Assembly (NCBI GenBank): GCA_030447385.1
Contig: JAUJOY010000001.1
Location: forward strand, 685,629 to 749,628
From: Mycobacteriales bacterium
GTDB lineage: Bacteria > Actinomycetota > Actinomycetes > Mycobacteriales > SCTD01
Reading direction: 5' to 3'
DNA: 64,000 bases
Each line of letters opens with the position of its first letter. Within the stretch, counting starts at the first letter, position 1. Of this stretch, positions 1 through 18,625 are shown piece by piece. The notes under the pieces are model-generated. The model did no database searches. It had not been told where the DNA came from and saw only the letters and a program-made list of their open reading frames with translations. A program made the translations under genes and the position numbers.

Positions 1-1
1 C

Positions 2-367
2 CTGGCCTCGGTCACCTCGGTGCTGGTGAAGCAGCGGGCGGCGCTGGAGGAGTTCCTGGACGTCGCCCCCACGGCCCTGTCCAACCTGCAGCTCGCGTAC
101 AACCCCGACTCCGGCACGCTGGACACCCGGGACAACAGCCTGGCTGCCGCCGAGGGTGACCCGTTCGGGGCGTTCTGCACGGCGCTGGTCAACGCCGGTG
201 AGGACCCGGCTCTGTGCGAGCAGCTGACCGGCGCGCTCCGGGGGCTCCCGCTGCCGCCTCCCCTCGGCACGGGGGGCGGCGGCGCTCCCCCCGGCGCGGC
301 GCAGCTCCCGGCACCGCCGGCCGGCGACAGCACCCTCGGCGGCATCCTCAGCGGAGGTGCGCGATGA
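2..367 (+). CDS. MCE family protein, C-terminal fragment (5' end outside window)
   Basis: This is the last 121 codons of a gene that begins before the window. Seen: an alpha-helical stretch with the phrase VLVKQRAALEEFLDVAP, then NLQLAYNP and a proline/glycine-rich tail, which is the usual end of the MlaD-domain subunits MceC or MceD; the MlaD domain itself would lie upstream. The stop TGA overlaps the ATG of the next gene (mceE-like) by two bases, so the two are translationally coupled. The family builds a periplasm-spanning substrate channel for lipid import with YrbE permeases and an MceG ATPase. Which Mce subunit it is (C or D) is inferred from its place directly before the lipoprotein subunit. 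Confidence 0.8.
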   Translation: MASVTSVLVKQRAALEEFLDVAPTALSNLQLAYNPDSGTLDTRDNSLAAAEGDPFGAFCTALVNAGEDPALCEQLTGALRGLPLPPPLGTGGGGAPPGAAQLPAPPAGDSTLGGILSGGAR

Positions 368-1605
368 GAGCGACGACCTCCCGGGGCGCCGCCACCCTGC
401 TCGCCGTGGCCCTCGGCGCCGGGACCCTCGCGGGCTGCGGCTTCGAGGGTGCCTCCAGCATCCCGCTGCCCGGCGGGCAGGGCAACGGCAAGGGGGCCTA
501 CGAGGTGACGCTCGAGTTCTCCGACGTCCTGGACCTCGTACCGCAGTCCGCGGTGAAGGTGAACGACGTCACGGTCGGCAGCGTGCAGTCGCTCGACGTG
601 GAGAACTTCACGGCCCGGGTCGTCGTGAGCCTGAACCGGGAGGTCACCCTGCCGGCGAACACCCGGGCCAGCCTGCGCCAGACCAGCCTGCTGGGCGAGA
701 AGTTCGTGAGCTTCGAGCCGCCCCCCCAGAGCGAGGCGGTCGGGCGGCTGCGGGGCGGGGAGACGATCGGCCTGGACCGCACCACCCGCAGTGCCGAGAT
801 CGAGGAGGTCCTGTCGGCGCTGTCCCTGGTGCTGAACGGCGGCAGCCTCGAGCAGCTCCAGGTGATCAACGCCGAGCTGATCGCCGCGCTCGAGGGTCGC
901 GAGGACCGGGTCAAGGACCTGCTCCGCCAGCTCGACACCTTCGTCGGGGGACTGGACGCGCAGAAGGGCCAGATCGTCCGGGCGCTCGACAGCCTCGACC
1001 GGCTGAGCGCGCGACTGGTCACCGAGCAGGACACGATCGCCACCGCGCTGGCCGACATCCCGCCGGGGCTGGACGTGCTCACCGGGCAGCGGGAGAACCT
1101 CACCGAGGTGCTGACCTCGCTCGACCAGCTCGGGGATGTGGCGGTCCGCGTGATCCGCGCCTCGCAGGCCAACACCGTGGCCGACCTGCGGGCGCTCGAG
1201 CCGATCCTGACCCAGCTCAACGCGGCGGGGCGGGCGCTGCCCGAAGCGTTCGAGATGCTGGTCACCTACCCGTTCCCCCGGAACGTCACCGAGGGCATCC
1301 AGGGCGACTACGCCAACCTGTTCGTCACGCTCGACATCGATGCGCGCGGGCTCGGCCGCTTCACGGGCCTGCCCGTGCCGGACGACCTGCCCCTGATTCC
1401 GGGTCCCGCCCCGCCGCCGGGGGGGCCTCCCGGCTCACCGGCTCCGCCGCCGCTCCCGGGGGCACCGCCGCCGCCAGCGCTTCCGACGGAGCCGCTGCCG
1501 GGGCTGAGCCCGCCGCCGCCCCCGCCCGGGCTGCCACCCCTGCCCGGGCTGTCCACCCGGGACAGCGGCGGACTGCTCCGTCTGCTGATCGGAGTCTTCA
1601 CGTGA
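364..1605 (+). CDS. MCE family lipoprotein (MceE-like)
   Basis: 413 residues. The start ATG at 364 gives a good lipoprotein signal peptide: basic N-terminus, hydrophobic core and lipobox LAGC with Cys25 as the lipidation site. An MlaD domain follows (about residues 40-120, including AVKVNDVTVGSVQSLDV), then a long helical region to about 330 and a C-terminal tail of almost pure Pro/Gly/Ala/Leu. The lipobox marks this as the MceE-type subunit, which is anchored to the outer face of the membrane. Start and stop codons overlap both neighbours (ATGA at 364, GTGA at 1602), so it belongs to one operon with the flanking mce genes. The substrate (sterol, fatty acid or other lipid) cannot be told from sequence. 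Confidence 0.9.
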   Translation: MRATTSRGAATLLAVALGAGTLAGCGFEGASSIPLPGGQGNGKGAYEVTLEFSDVLDLVPQSAVKVNDVTVGSVQSLDVENFTARVVVSLNREVTLPANTRASLRQTSLLGEKFVSFEPPPQSEAVGRLRGGETIGLDRTTRSAEIEEVLSALSLVLNGGSLEQLQVINAELIAALEGREDRVKDLLRQLDTFVGGLDAQKGQIVRALDSLDRLSARLVTEQDTIATALADIPPGLDVLTGQRENLTEVLTSLDQLGDVAVRVIRASQANTVADLRALEPILTQLNAAGRALPEAFEMLVTYPFPRNVTEGIQGDYANLFVTLDIDARGLGRFTGLPVPDDLPLIPGPAPPPGGPPGSPAPPPLPGAPPPPALPTEPLPGLSPPPPPPGLPPLPGLSTRDSGGLLRLLIGVFT

Positions 1606-2924
1606 TCTCCCGCCAGACGAAGGCGCAGCTGCTGGTCTTCCTGCTCATCGCGCTCGCCGGCTTGAGCTACACCGGCCTGCGCTACGCCGGCCTGGGCAAG
1701 TACTTCGTGGACCAGGGCTACGTCGTCTCCGCCGAGTTCCGCGACTCGGGCGGCATCTTCGAGGGCGCCGAGGTCACCTACCGCGGTGTGCCGGTGGGCG
1801 AGGTCACGCAGCTCTCGCTGATCGAGGGTGGTGTGCAGGTCGACCTCCTGCTGCGGCCCGGGACCGAGGTGCCGACCGGAGCCTCGGCGGTCGTGGCCAA
1901 CCGCTCCGCGATCGGCGAGCAGTACGTCGACCTGCTGCCCGCCCGTGCCGGCGCTCCCTACCTCGCGGCGGGGGACACCATCCCCATGGGGCAGACCTCG
2001 ATCCCCGTCTCGCCGACCGAGCTGATCGTCAACCTCGACGACTTCGTCACGAGCGTCGACACCGAGAAACTCGGCATCGTGCTCTCCGAGCTCGGCACGG
2101 CATTCGGCAACGGTGCCGGAGACAGCCTGCAGAAGATCCTGGACGACGGGGATGCGCTGACGCGCGCCGCGCTGGACGCCCTGCCTGAGACGACCCAGCT
2201 GATCCGGGACGGCGAGACGGCGCTCGACACCCAGCGCGACGTCTCCGGCCAGTTCCTGAGCTTCAACGAGGACCTGGCTGCGCTGACCACGACCCTGCGC
2301 AGCAGCGACCCCGACTTCCGCCGGCTGTTCGCCAACGGGACGCAGAGCGCCAACGAGATCACCGACCTCCTGCGCAAGAACCGCAGCGACCTGCCCGTCC
2401 TGCTGCAGAACCTCACCACGGTCGCGCAGATCCAGAAGGTGCGCCTGCCCGCCCTCCGGCAGATCCTGGTGACCTACCCCAACGTCGTCGCCGGCGGCTT
2501 CACCGTGGTCCCCGGCGACGGCACGAGCCACTTCGGCCTGGTCACCGAGACCGACCCGCCGGTCTGCGAGAGCGGGTACGAGGAAACCGTGGAGCGGTCA
2601 CCGGAGGACACCTCGAAGCGCACCCCCAACCTGCAGGCCGGTTGCAACCTGCCACGTGGCAGCGAGTCGAGCGTGCGCGGCGGGGCACGGGGTCGTGAGG
2701 CCGGCGCGGCCGCTCGCAGCACCCAGCGTGCGGCCGGCTCGCGGGTGCCAGCCGTGGACGGCCAGGAGGCCGCCACGATGCAGTTCGGCGACTACGACCC
2801 CCGAACCGGCCGGGTCATCACCGCCGATGGGGAGCGCCTGTCGATCGGCTCGACGAACGGCGCGCAGCGGGCCTTCGGCAACGACTCCTGGCAGTGGCTC
2901 CTGCTCGGCCCGCTGTCCAGATGA
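1602..2924 (+). CDS. MCE family protein (MceF-like)
   Basis: 440 residues from GTG at 1602. It has an N-terminal hydrophobic anchor (about residues 8-26), then an MlaD domain (about 37-115, with FEGAEVTYRGVPVGEV) and a long helical MCE segment ending near residue 300. The C-terminal part (about 310-440) holds three cysteines and a basic low-complexity stretch, and ends in the aromatic phrase NDSWQWLLLGPL, common in last-position MceF proteins. It lacks a lipobox. Overlap with mceE and with the downstream Mce-associated gene (ATGA at 2921) indicates a single transcript. Role by family: the distal subunit of the Mce lipid-import complex. Confidence 0.9.
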   Translation: MISRQTKAQLLVFLLIALAGLSYTGLRYAGLGKYFVDQGYVVSAEFRDSGGIFEGAEVTYRGVPVGEVTQLSLIEGGVQVDLLLRPGTEVPTGASAVVANRSAIGEQYVDLLPARAGAPYLAAGDTIPMGQTSIPVSPTELIVNLDDFVTSVDTEKLGIVLSELGTAFGNGAGDSLQKILDDGDALTRAALDALPETTQLIRDGETALDTQRDVSGQFLSFNEDLAALTTTLRSSDPDFRRLFANGTQSANEITDLLRKNRSDLPVLLQNLTTVAQIQKVRLPALRQILVTYPNVVAGGFTVVPGDGTSHFGLVTETDPPVCESGYEETVERSPEDTSKRTPNLQAGCNLPRGSESSVRGGARGREAGAAARSTQRAAGSRVPAVDGQEAATMQFGDYDPRTGRVITADGERLSIGSTNGAQRAFGNDSWQWLLLGPLSR

Positions 2925-3577
2925 CCCTTCCGGACGTCCCGCCCTCCGCGGCCGGGGCGCTGGCTGCGCCCGCGCTGGCGACGGAGGGCAAGGCCGCCGG
3001 TAGCGCCACCGTCGGTAGCGGGTCCACCGCTGCCGGGTCGGTCGACGCCTCCACCGGGCCCGCGTCCAGCGAGGAGCCGGCGGACCCGCCGCCCGCCTCG
3101 GGCCGCTCACGGGTGCTGATCGCGCTGGCGGCCACGTGCGCCCTCCTGGCCGTTGCGGCCGTGGTGCTCGGGTTCCAGCTGCGTCGCTACGCACAGGTGG
3201 AGGACGCGCGCCAGGACGCGCTTCGGGCAGCTCGCCAGTCGGCCCTGAACCTGACGTCCATCGACAACGAGCGGTTCGACGAGGCCGTCCAGCGCGTGCT
3301 CGACGGAGCCACCGGTGACTTCCGCCGCGAGTTCGAGGACAACACCGAGAGCCTGAAGAAGCTGCTGGCGGACAACCAGGTCAACGCGCAGGGCAGCGTC
3401 CTCGAAGCCGGGCTGGTCCGCGCCGACAAGAGCAACGCCACGGCGCTGGTCGTGGTGGACAGCACCGTGCGCAACGTCGCCACCCCAGCGGGTCGCGTCA
3501 ACACCTATCGCATGCAGATCGAGGTGGAGCGCGTCGACGGCCGCTGGCTCACCTCTGGCCTGCGGTTCGTGGGCTGA
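2921..3577 (+). CDS. Mce-associated membrane protein (Mas-type)
   Basis: 218 residues. I chose ATG 2921 because it overlaps the mceF stop in an ATGA junction; an in-frame ATG lies 27 bases upstream but would run deep into mceF. Architecture: a disordered Ala/Gly/Ser/Thr-rich N-terminus (1-62), one transmembrane helix (about 64-87) and an extracytoplasmic domain of about 130 residues with the Mas-like phrases ATGDFRREFEDNT and DGRWLTSGLRFVG. Mas/Mam proteins in mycobacteria stabilise Mce complexes. The short gap of two bases to the next gene keeps it in the operon. Confidence 0.85.
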   Translation: MTLPDVPPSAAGALAAPALATEGKAAGSATVGSGSTAAGSVDASTGPASSEEPADPPPASGRSRVLIALAATCALLAVAAVVLGFQLRRYAQVEDARQDALRAARQSALNLTSIDNERFDEAVQRVLDGATGDFRREFEDNTESLKKLLADNQVNAQGSVLEAGLVRADKSNATALVVVDSTVRNVATPAGRVNTYRMQIEVERVDGRWLTSGLRFVG

Positions 3578-3579
3578 CC

Positions 3580-4887
3580 ATGACCGGACCGGGCGCACCC
3601 GGGCCCTTCGGTGACCGGCCCCCACCCCCTCCGGTCAGCGATCAGGACACGGGCGCGGAGGAGGCGACCGCTGGGGCGGACGGCCCGACGAGCAGCGCCG
3701 GAGCCGTGCCGGACAGCCCAAGGGTCGCCGAGCCGTCCGAGCCGGCTCCGCCGGCGGACGGGAAGGTCTCCGCGCAGATCCCGCCTGATTCGGCCCAGGC
3801 CGACGCACCCGCCCGGCCTCCCGCCGCCCCGGTGGAGAGCGTGCCCGTGGAGCCGGCCGCGCCGCCTGCCGTCCCGCCTCCCGTGCAGCCCGAGCAACGC
3901 GAGCAGCCCGACGCGGCGGAGCCCCCCCGAGCAGTCGACGCAGCGGAGGTGCCGAGGGTCGAGCTCAGCAAGCACAGCGCCTCCCCATCCCCCTCCCCGC
4001 CCACGGCGGAGCCACCGGCTCCTCCGGCGGCGGCGGCCGAGCCCGCTGCGCCGCCGGTCGCTCCTCCCGGCCCCCCCGCGCCGGTCGCCGAGCAGTCGGC
4101 CCCTGCTCCGTCGGCCGCTGCCCCCTCAACGCCGCTGCCCACGCCTGCGCCGGCGGTGCCCCCGTCCACGCCCACCCCTGCACCGGCGGTGCCCCCGTCC
4201 ACGCCCACCCCTGCACCGGCGGTGCCCCCGTCCACGCCCACCCCTGCGCCGGCGGTGCCCCCGCCCACGCCCACCCCTGCACCGGCGGTGCCCCCGCCCA
4301 CGCCCACCCCAGCGCCGGCGGTGCCCCCGCCCACGCCCACCCCTGCACCGGCGGGCTGGCAGCCGGCCGCTGACCCGCCCGTGCCGTCGGCGGTGGCTCG
4401 GACGCGCCGACGTGAAGCGCTCACCCTCGGACTGGTCGCGGCGCTGACCGCGCTGATGGTGGCGGGGGTCGCGTACCTCGGGCTGCGCCTACGCGCGGAG
4501 GCGCAGACGGAGTCCGCGCGCAACGAAGCGGTCGCGGCCAGCCGGGACGCCGCCAGGCTCCTCTTCTCCTACGACCACGCCAAGCTCGAGGAGGACTTCG
4601 CCAAGGGGCTGTCGGTCACGACCGGGAAGTTCCGCGACGAGTACGCGCGCACCACCTCGCAGGTCGTGACCCAGGTCGCGAAGGACTACAAGGCAGTGGT
4701 GGTCGCCGACGTCGTCGAGAGCGCGGTGGTGGGGGCCTCCCCGGACGAGGTGACGACGCTGGTGTTCCTCAACCAGGCGACCACCAGCACCCAGACGCAG
4801 GGGCGGCAGGTCGACCAGAGCCGGGTGCGGATGCGCCTGGTGGAGAAGGACGGCCGCTGGCTCGTCGCCGAGGTGCAGGCGCTGTGA
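3580..4887 (+). CDS. Mce-associated membrane protein with proline-rich repeat linker
   Basis: 435 residues. The C-terminal 155 residues repeat the architecture of the preceding gene: a transmembrane helix (about 280-302) and a small extracytoplasmic domain with TGKFRDEYARTT and a DGRWLVAEVQAL ending. The first 275 residues are a cytoplasmic, Pro/Ala-rich disordered region that contains six copies of an 11-residue repeat (TPAPAVPPSTP or TPAPAVPPPTP). The tail domain and position make it a paralogue of the upstream Mas protein. It is the last gene of the mce operon; rpoB starts about 210 bp further on. The function of the long linker is unknown. Confidence 0.82.
   Translation: MTGPGAPGPFGDRPPPPPVSDQDTGAEEATAGADGPTSSAGAVPDSPRVAEPSEPAPPADGKVSAQIPPDSAQADAPARPPAAPVESVPVEPAAPPAVPPPVQPEQREQPDAAEPPRAVDAAEVPRVELSKHSASPSPSPPTAEPPAPPAAAAEPAAPPVAPPGPPAPVAEQSAPAPSAAAPSTPLPTPAPAVPPSTPTPAPAVPPSTPTPAPAVPPSTPTPAPAVPPPTPTPAPAVPPPTPTPAPAVPPPTPTPAPAGWQPAADPPVPSAVARTRRREALTLGLVAALTALMVAGVAYLGLRLRAEAQTESARNEAVAASRDAARLLFSYDHAKLEEDFAKGLSVTTGKFRDEYARTTSQVVTQVAKDYKAVVVADVVESAVVGASPDEVTTLVFLNQATTSTQTQGRQVDQSRVRMRLVEKDGRWLVAEVQAL
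4138..4335 (+). repeat. 33-bp tandem repeat, six units, in frame
   Basis: Six contiguous 33-bp units begin at 4138, 4171, 4204, 4237, 4270 and 4303; a partial seventh follows. Units differ at few positions (TCC/CCC and GCA/GCG changes), so the array is recent or homogenised. The period equals 11 codons, so copy-number change keeps the reading frame of the Mce-associated protein. Confidence 0.95.
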
Positions 4888-4941
4888 CCCGGCCTGCCCG
4901 GGCCGCCGGCAGGGGCTCCGCCACCTAGCCACGGCTTCATC

Positions 4942-4970
4942 TCGACATCAGTGCAGCCGGCGGCTACACT
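4942..4970 (+). promoter_or_regulatory. Probable rpoBC promoter
   Basis: A TCGACA box (4942-4947), a 17-bp spacer and a TACACT box (4965-4970) match the housekeeping sigma-70 type consensus well. The predicted transcript has a leader of about 120 nt before the rpoB start. The region 4888-4941 holds only a weak hairpin (CCTGCC/GGCAGG) after the mce operon. Confidence 0.7.
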
Positions 4971-5098
4971 GACTGTTTGCGCTGCCCCCGTCATATACCC
5001 GTCCGGGCCGGATGCCCGAGACAGGCGGTCGGAGTGGAGATCGCGCCGCCTCACAGAACGACTCTGGCAGTCGACCGCTGCCGTCGGAAGGACCCCTC

Positions 5099-8547
<3,449 letters not shown>

Positions 8548-8626
8548 CCCCCGCCCGCCGGTGATCTTCTCCTTGTTGTGGCGCGGCACGCGTCCCGGCG
8601 CCCCAGAAGGCGAAGATTCCCGCTCC

Positions 8627-8647
8627 GGACGGGCTCGGAGCCCGTCC
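8627..8647 (+). terminator. Intercistronic hairpin between rpoB and rpoC
   Basis: A perfect 9-bp stem (GGACGGGCT / AGCCCGTCC) closes a three-base CGG loop in the 153-bp rpoB-rpoC gap. No U-tract follows, so it is more likely an attenuator or an RNA-processing or stability element than a full terminator. Confidence 0.55.
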
Positions 8648-8700
8648 CATCGCCGTCCCTGACTCCAGCAACACCCTGACTTCCTGAGAGAAGGCACCTA

Positions 8701-12592
<3,892 letters not shown>

Positions 12593-12607
12593 GGTACTGA
12601 TGCACCT

Positions 12608-12655
12608 CGACGGCCGCTCCGCCCCTCGTCGCGACGGGAGGCGGGGCGGCCGTCG
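12608..12655 (+). terminator. rpoBC terminator hairpin
   Basis: A 16-bp stem, perfect except for one G-U pair, spans 12608-12623 and 12640-12655 with a 16-nt loop, 15 nt after the rpoC stop. There is no long U-tract, as is common in high-GC actinobacteria. Confidence 0.75.
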
Positions 12656-12723
12656 GGCTGTGGGCCGGCGCCGTCTTCCGGATCTGCCCGGCGCAACCCC
12701 TGTCGGCCGGGTCCGCCTGGTCC

Positions 12724-12729
12724 TACTGT
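12724..12729 (+). promoter_or_regulatory. TACTGT -10 box, probable leaderless start
   Basis: TACTGT lies 7 nt before the ATG of the DUF4190 gene and there is no ribosome-binding site, the pattern of an actinobacterial leaderless transcript. Confidence 0.5.
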
Positions 12730-12736
12730 CGGGACG

Positions 12737-13270
12737 ATGACGAGCCCTCCGCCGCAGGACCCCTTCGCGCCTCCGCCCGGCGGTCAGGGAGGGGGGGACC
12801 CTCCTGGCCAGGCGCCCCCCTCCTACGGTGGCCAGCCTGCGTACGGCGCAGCCTCCGGCTACGGCGCGCCGCCGGCCGGCTACGGCCCGCCGCCGCCGTA
12901 CGGACAGCCACCGGCGTACGGGCCGGCAGCCGGATACGGCCCGCCGCAGCCGGGCTGGGGACCGCAGGGCACGCCGCCACCGAACGACACCAAGGCCGTC
13001 TGGGCGCTGGTGATGGCGATCGGCTCGTACGTGCTCATCCCCTTCGTGCTGGCTCTTGTCGCCCTCGTGCTCGCGTCGATGTCGAGCCGGGACATCCGTG
13101 CCTCCGATGGCCGCCTCGGCGGCGGTGGCCTGGTCACCGCGGCGAAGGTGCTGTCGTGGATCAACATCGCGCTGTGCCTGCTCGCCGTCGTCTTCGTGCT
13201 GCTGGTCCTCGGCGTGCTCGCGAGCGTCTTCGGCACGATGGGCGAGCTCCAGCCGCCGCTCGAGAGCTGA
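12737..13270 (+). CDS. DUF4190 domain-containing membrane protein
   Basis: 177 residues. The first 80 or so residues are a Gly/Tyr/Pro-rich disordered region with repeated YGPP, YGAPP and YGQPP units. The rest is a DUF4190-like double-hairpin membrane domain: hydrophobic segments at about 94-115 and 137-165 separated by a short polar loop ([17 protein letters not shown]). Such proteins are common in actinobacteria, with no established biochemical role; the Tyr-rich cytoplasmic tail may mediate protein contacts. It is monocistronic between the rpoC terminator and a convergent gene, with a probable leaderless start. Confidence 0.8.
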   Translation: MTSPPPQDPFAPPPGGQGGGDPPGQAPPSYGGQPAYGAASGYGAPPAGYGPPPPYGQPPAYGPAAGYGPPQPGWGPQGTPPPNDTKAVWALVMAIGSYVLIPFVLALVALVLASMSSRDIRASDGRLGGGGLVTAAKVLSWINIALCLLAVVFVLLVLGVLASVFGTMGELQPPLES

Positions 13271-13286
13271 GCAGGCGCAGCCGCGC

Positions 13287-13805
13287 TCACGGCGCGGCGG
13301 GCAGCTCGCGTCCGAGTGCGGCCACACGCAGGGCGCCGTAGGCCGCCGCGAGGCGCGGCAGCTGCCAGGAGGCGTTCAGGCCGCTCGGGTTGGGCAGCAG
13401 CCAGACCTCGGCCGGGCCGATGCGCCGTTCCTGCGGCCCGACCTGCGCCTGCCGCAGCCCCGTCGCGGTCCGGTAGGAGGTCAGCCCGAGGAAGGCGACC
13501 CAGCGCGGCCGGACCCGCTCGGCCAGCGCCTCGAGCGCCGGCAGGCCGGCGCGAAGCTCGGCGTCGGTCAGCTCGTCGGCCCGGGCCGTCGCCCGGGCGA
13601 CGAGGTTGGTGATGCCGAGTCCGGCCTCGAGGATGTCGGCTGTCTCGGAGGGGTGCAGCCGCCGGGAGGTCCAGCCGGAGGCGTGCAGGGTCGGCCACAG
13701 CCGGTTGCTCGGGCTGGCGAAGTGCAGCCCCACCGCGCCGGACCACAGCGAGGGGTTAATGCCGCACAGCAGTACCGGCAGGCCCGGCCGAACGAGGTCG
13801 GGCAC
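13287..13805 (-). CDS. mug: G/U mismatch-specific uracil-DNA glycosylase (Mug/TDG family)
   Basis: A base-excision repair enzyme of the family-2 uracil-DNA glycosylases. Both signature motifs are visible: GINPSLWS near the N-terminus (the Asn of GINP is the catalytic position of the family) and NPSGLNA near residue 130 (the helix-penetrating loop). 172 residues from GTG 13805. In-frame codons upstream to a CTG at 13859 encode [16 protein letters not shown], which resembles the extra N-terminus of relatives, so the true start may be up to 18 codons earlier. It is convergent with the DUF4190 gene (stops 16 bp apart) and divergent from rpsL. Confidence 0.88.
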   Translation of the reverse strand: MPDLVRPGLPVLLCGINPSLWSGAVGLHFASPSNRLWPTLHASGWTSRRLHPSETADILEAGLGITNLVARATARADELTDAELRAGLPALEALAERVRPRWVAFLGLTSYRTATGLRQAQVGPQERRIGPAEVWLLPNPSGLNASWQLPRLAAAYGALRVAALGRELPAAP

Positions 13806-13898
13806 GGTTCGTCCGTACGCCTGCTGGAGCGCCTCGCGGGGTCGGGCGCGAGGCGGCAGCGCTCACGCCGGCAGCGTACGTGGGGGCCCGCCCCGATT

Positions 13899-13927
13899 TT
13901 GACCCTCGTTCGGCCGACAGGTACTGT
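13899..13927 (+). promoter_or_regulatory. Promoter of the rpsL-rpsG-fusA-tuf operon
   Basis: TTGACC (13899-13904), a 17-bp spacer and TACTGT (13922-13927) form a near-consensus housekeeping promoter. It predicts a 5' leader of about 200 nt before rpsL. Confidence 0.8.
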
Positions 13928-13938
13928 TCCCTCTTGTG

Positions 13939-14136
13939 CCTGGGGCGACCCAGGTCGTCCGCGCCCGCTTCCGGGCTGCGGCCAGTGCCAGAACCCGTGT
14001 CAGAACTTCGGCACGAACCTCTGCACCACCTCCCTGCGTGGCTTCCACGCGGGCGGAAACGGCCGGCCGACACACCCGACCGCGTGGGGCGCAGGAGCAG
14101 GGTCCAGAACCTATCGAAGGACGAGCAGGAGACGCT
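13939..14136 (+). promoter_or_regulatory. Structured 5' leader of rpsL
   Basis: The gene-free stretch 13860-14136 holds the promoter and a leader with two visible hairpins: CCTGGG/CCCAGG closed by a GCGA tetraloop of GNRA type (13939-13954), and GCGTGG/CCACGC with a CTT loop (14036-14050). The ribosome-binding site GCAGGAGA ends just before the TTG start. No known riboswitch class is recognised. Confidence 0.5.
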
Positions 14137-14511
14137 TTGCCCACGATCCAGCAGCTGGTCCGCAAGGGCCGGCAGGACAAGGTCGAGAAGACCAAGACGC
14201 CGGCCCTCAAGGGGAGCCCGCAGCGTCGAGGTGTCTGCACGCGCGTCTACACGACCACGCCGAAGAAGCCGAACTCGGCGCTGCGCAAGGTGGCCCGAGT
14301 GCGCCTCACCAGCGGCATCGAGGTGACGGCCTACATCCCCGGCGTCGGCCACAACCTGCAGGAGCACTCCATCGTGCTCGTCCGCGGCGGCCGGGTGAAG
14401 GACCTCCCCGGCGTCCGCTACAAGATCATCCGCGGTTCGCTCGACACCCAGGGTGTCCGCAACCGCAAGCAGGCACGCAGCCGCTACGGCGCCAAGAAGG
14501 AGAAGAGCTAG
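14137..14511 (+). CDS. rpsL: 30S ribosomal protein S12
   Basis: 124 residues from TTG 14137, which gives the conserved start [17 protein letters not shown] and GTG codons farther upstream would add an unconserved extension. S12 sits at the decoding centre. The streptomycin-determining lysines are wild type: Lys43 in TTPKKPNS and the Lys of GGRVKDLPG (residue 88). First gene of the str operon. Its stop TAG overlaps the GTG of rpsG by one base (TAGTG), so the pair is coupled. Confidence 0.97.
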   Translation: MPTIQQLVRKGRQDKVEKTKTPALKGSPQRRGVCTRVYTTTPKKPNSALRKVARVRLTSGIEVTAYIPGVGHNLQEHSIVLVRGGRVKDLPGVRYKIIRGSLDTQGVRNRKQARSRYGAKKEKS

Positions 14512-14981
14512 TGCCTCGCAAGGGTCCCGCCCCGAAGCACCCGGTCGTCACCGACCCGGTCTACGGCTCCCCCCTGGTCACGAGCCTGATCAACAAGGTG
14601 CTCGTCGGCGGCAAGCGCTCGGTCGCCGAGCGCATCGTCTACGGCGCCCTGGAGGGCTGCCGGACCAAGAACGACACCGACCCGGTGATCACGCTCAAGC
14701 GCGCGCTCGACAACGTCAAGCCCACGCTCGAGGTCAAGAGCCGGCGCGTCGGCGGCGCCACCTACCAGGTGCCGATCGAGGTCAAGGCCGGACGCTCCAC
14801 GACCCTCGCGATGCGCTGGCTCATCCAGTACTCCCGTGCCCGCCGCGAGAAGACGATGACCGAGCGGCTGATGAACGAGCTGCTCGACGCCAGCAACGGC
14901 CTCGGCGCCAGCGTCAAGCGGCGCGAGGACACCCACAAGATGGCCGAGTCCAACAAGGCCTTCGCGCACTACCGCTGGTAG
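14511..14981 (+). CDS. rpsG: 30S ribosomal protein S7
   Basis: 156 residues, the standard length, starting at GTG 14511. It begins [20 protein letters not shown] and ends [14 protein letters not shown], both typical. S7 nucleates the 30S head by binding the 3' major domain of 16S rRNA; in E. coli it also represses its own operon at the rpsL-rpsG gap, but here the genes overlap, so that site cannot exist in the same form. The 64-bp gap to fusA carries a GCAGAGAAG ribosome-binding region. Confidence 0.97.
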   Translation: MPRKGPAPKHPVVTDPVYGSPLVTSLINKVLVGGKRSVAERIVYGALEGCRTKNDTDPVITLKRALDNVKPTLEVKSRRVGGATYQVPIEVKAGRSTTLAMRWLIQYSRARREKTMTERLMNELLDASNGLGASVKRREDTHKMAESNKAFAHYRW

Positions 14982-15045
14982 CGCGTCCCACTCGACCCGT
15001 ACGACCGCCGAGAAGCACCCGACACCGGAAAGCAGAGAAGCAGCA

Positions 15046-17172
<2,127 letters not shown>

Positions 17173-17213
17173 GCGCCAGCGAACGGGTCCACGGGGCCGA
17201 GCCCATGCCATCA

Positions 17214-17234
17214 GCGAAGGTCCGGGGCGAGTAG
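17214..17234 (+). repeat. Partial duplicate of the fusA 3' end
   Basis: The 18 bases 17214-17231 match the last coding bases of fusA (17152-17169) at 16 positions, and both are directly followed by a stop codon (TAG here, TGA in fusA). The copy is in a different frame relative to fusA and has no credible gene of its own. Confidence 0.7.
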
Positions 17235-17319
17235 GTCCCGAGCCACCCCCTGCACGACTCACCCGGGCCTTCGACACCACGTCGTACGGCACACCCGCAC
17301 TGTGAAGGAGAGAGGCCAG

Positions 17320-18513
<1,194 letters not shown>

Positions 18514-18518
18514 TACCC

Positions 18519-18554
18519 GGTCCGGCGGCGGAGCGCGAGCGCCGCCGCCGGACC
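18519..18554 (+). terminator. Hairpin after tuf (terminator or attenuator)
   Basis: A perfect 13-bp GC-rich stem (18519-18531 with 18542-18554) and 10-nt loop begin 5 nt after the tuf stop. A second, shorter palindromic stretch (CCGGAC/GTCCGG) follows at about 18565-18580. I see no convincing separate promoter for rpsJ, so partial read-through is likely. Confidence 0.65.
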
Positions 18555-18625
18555 AGCACTTCCCGGACCCGGTCCGGACCGGCAGGTCTCTTCGCGGCAC
18601 AGACCAGACAGGACGTACAGCTTCC

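Noticed and set aside
14137-14511. Streptomycin-resistance change in S12
   Set aside because: Lys43 and Lys88 positions are wild type.
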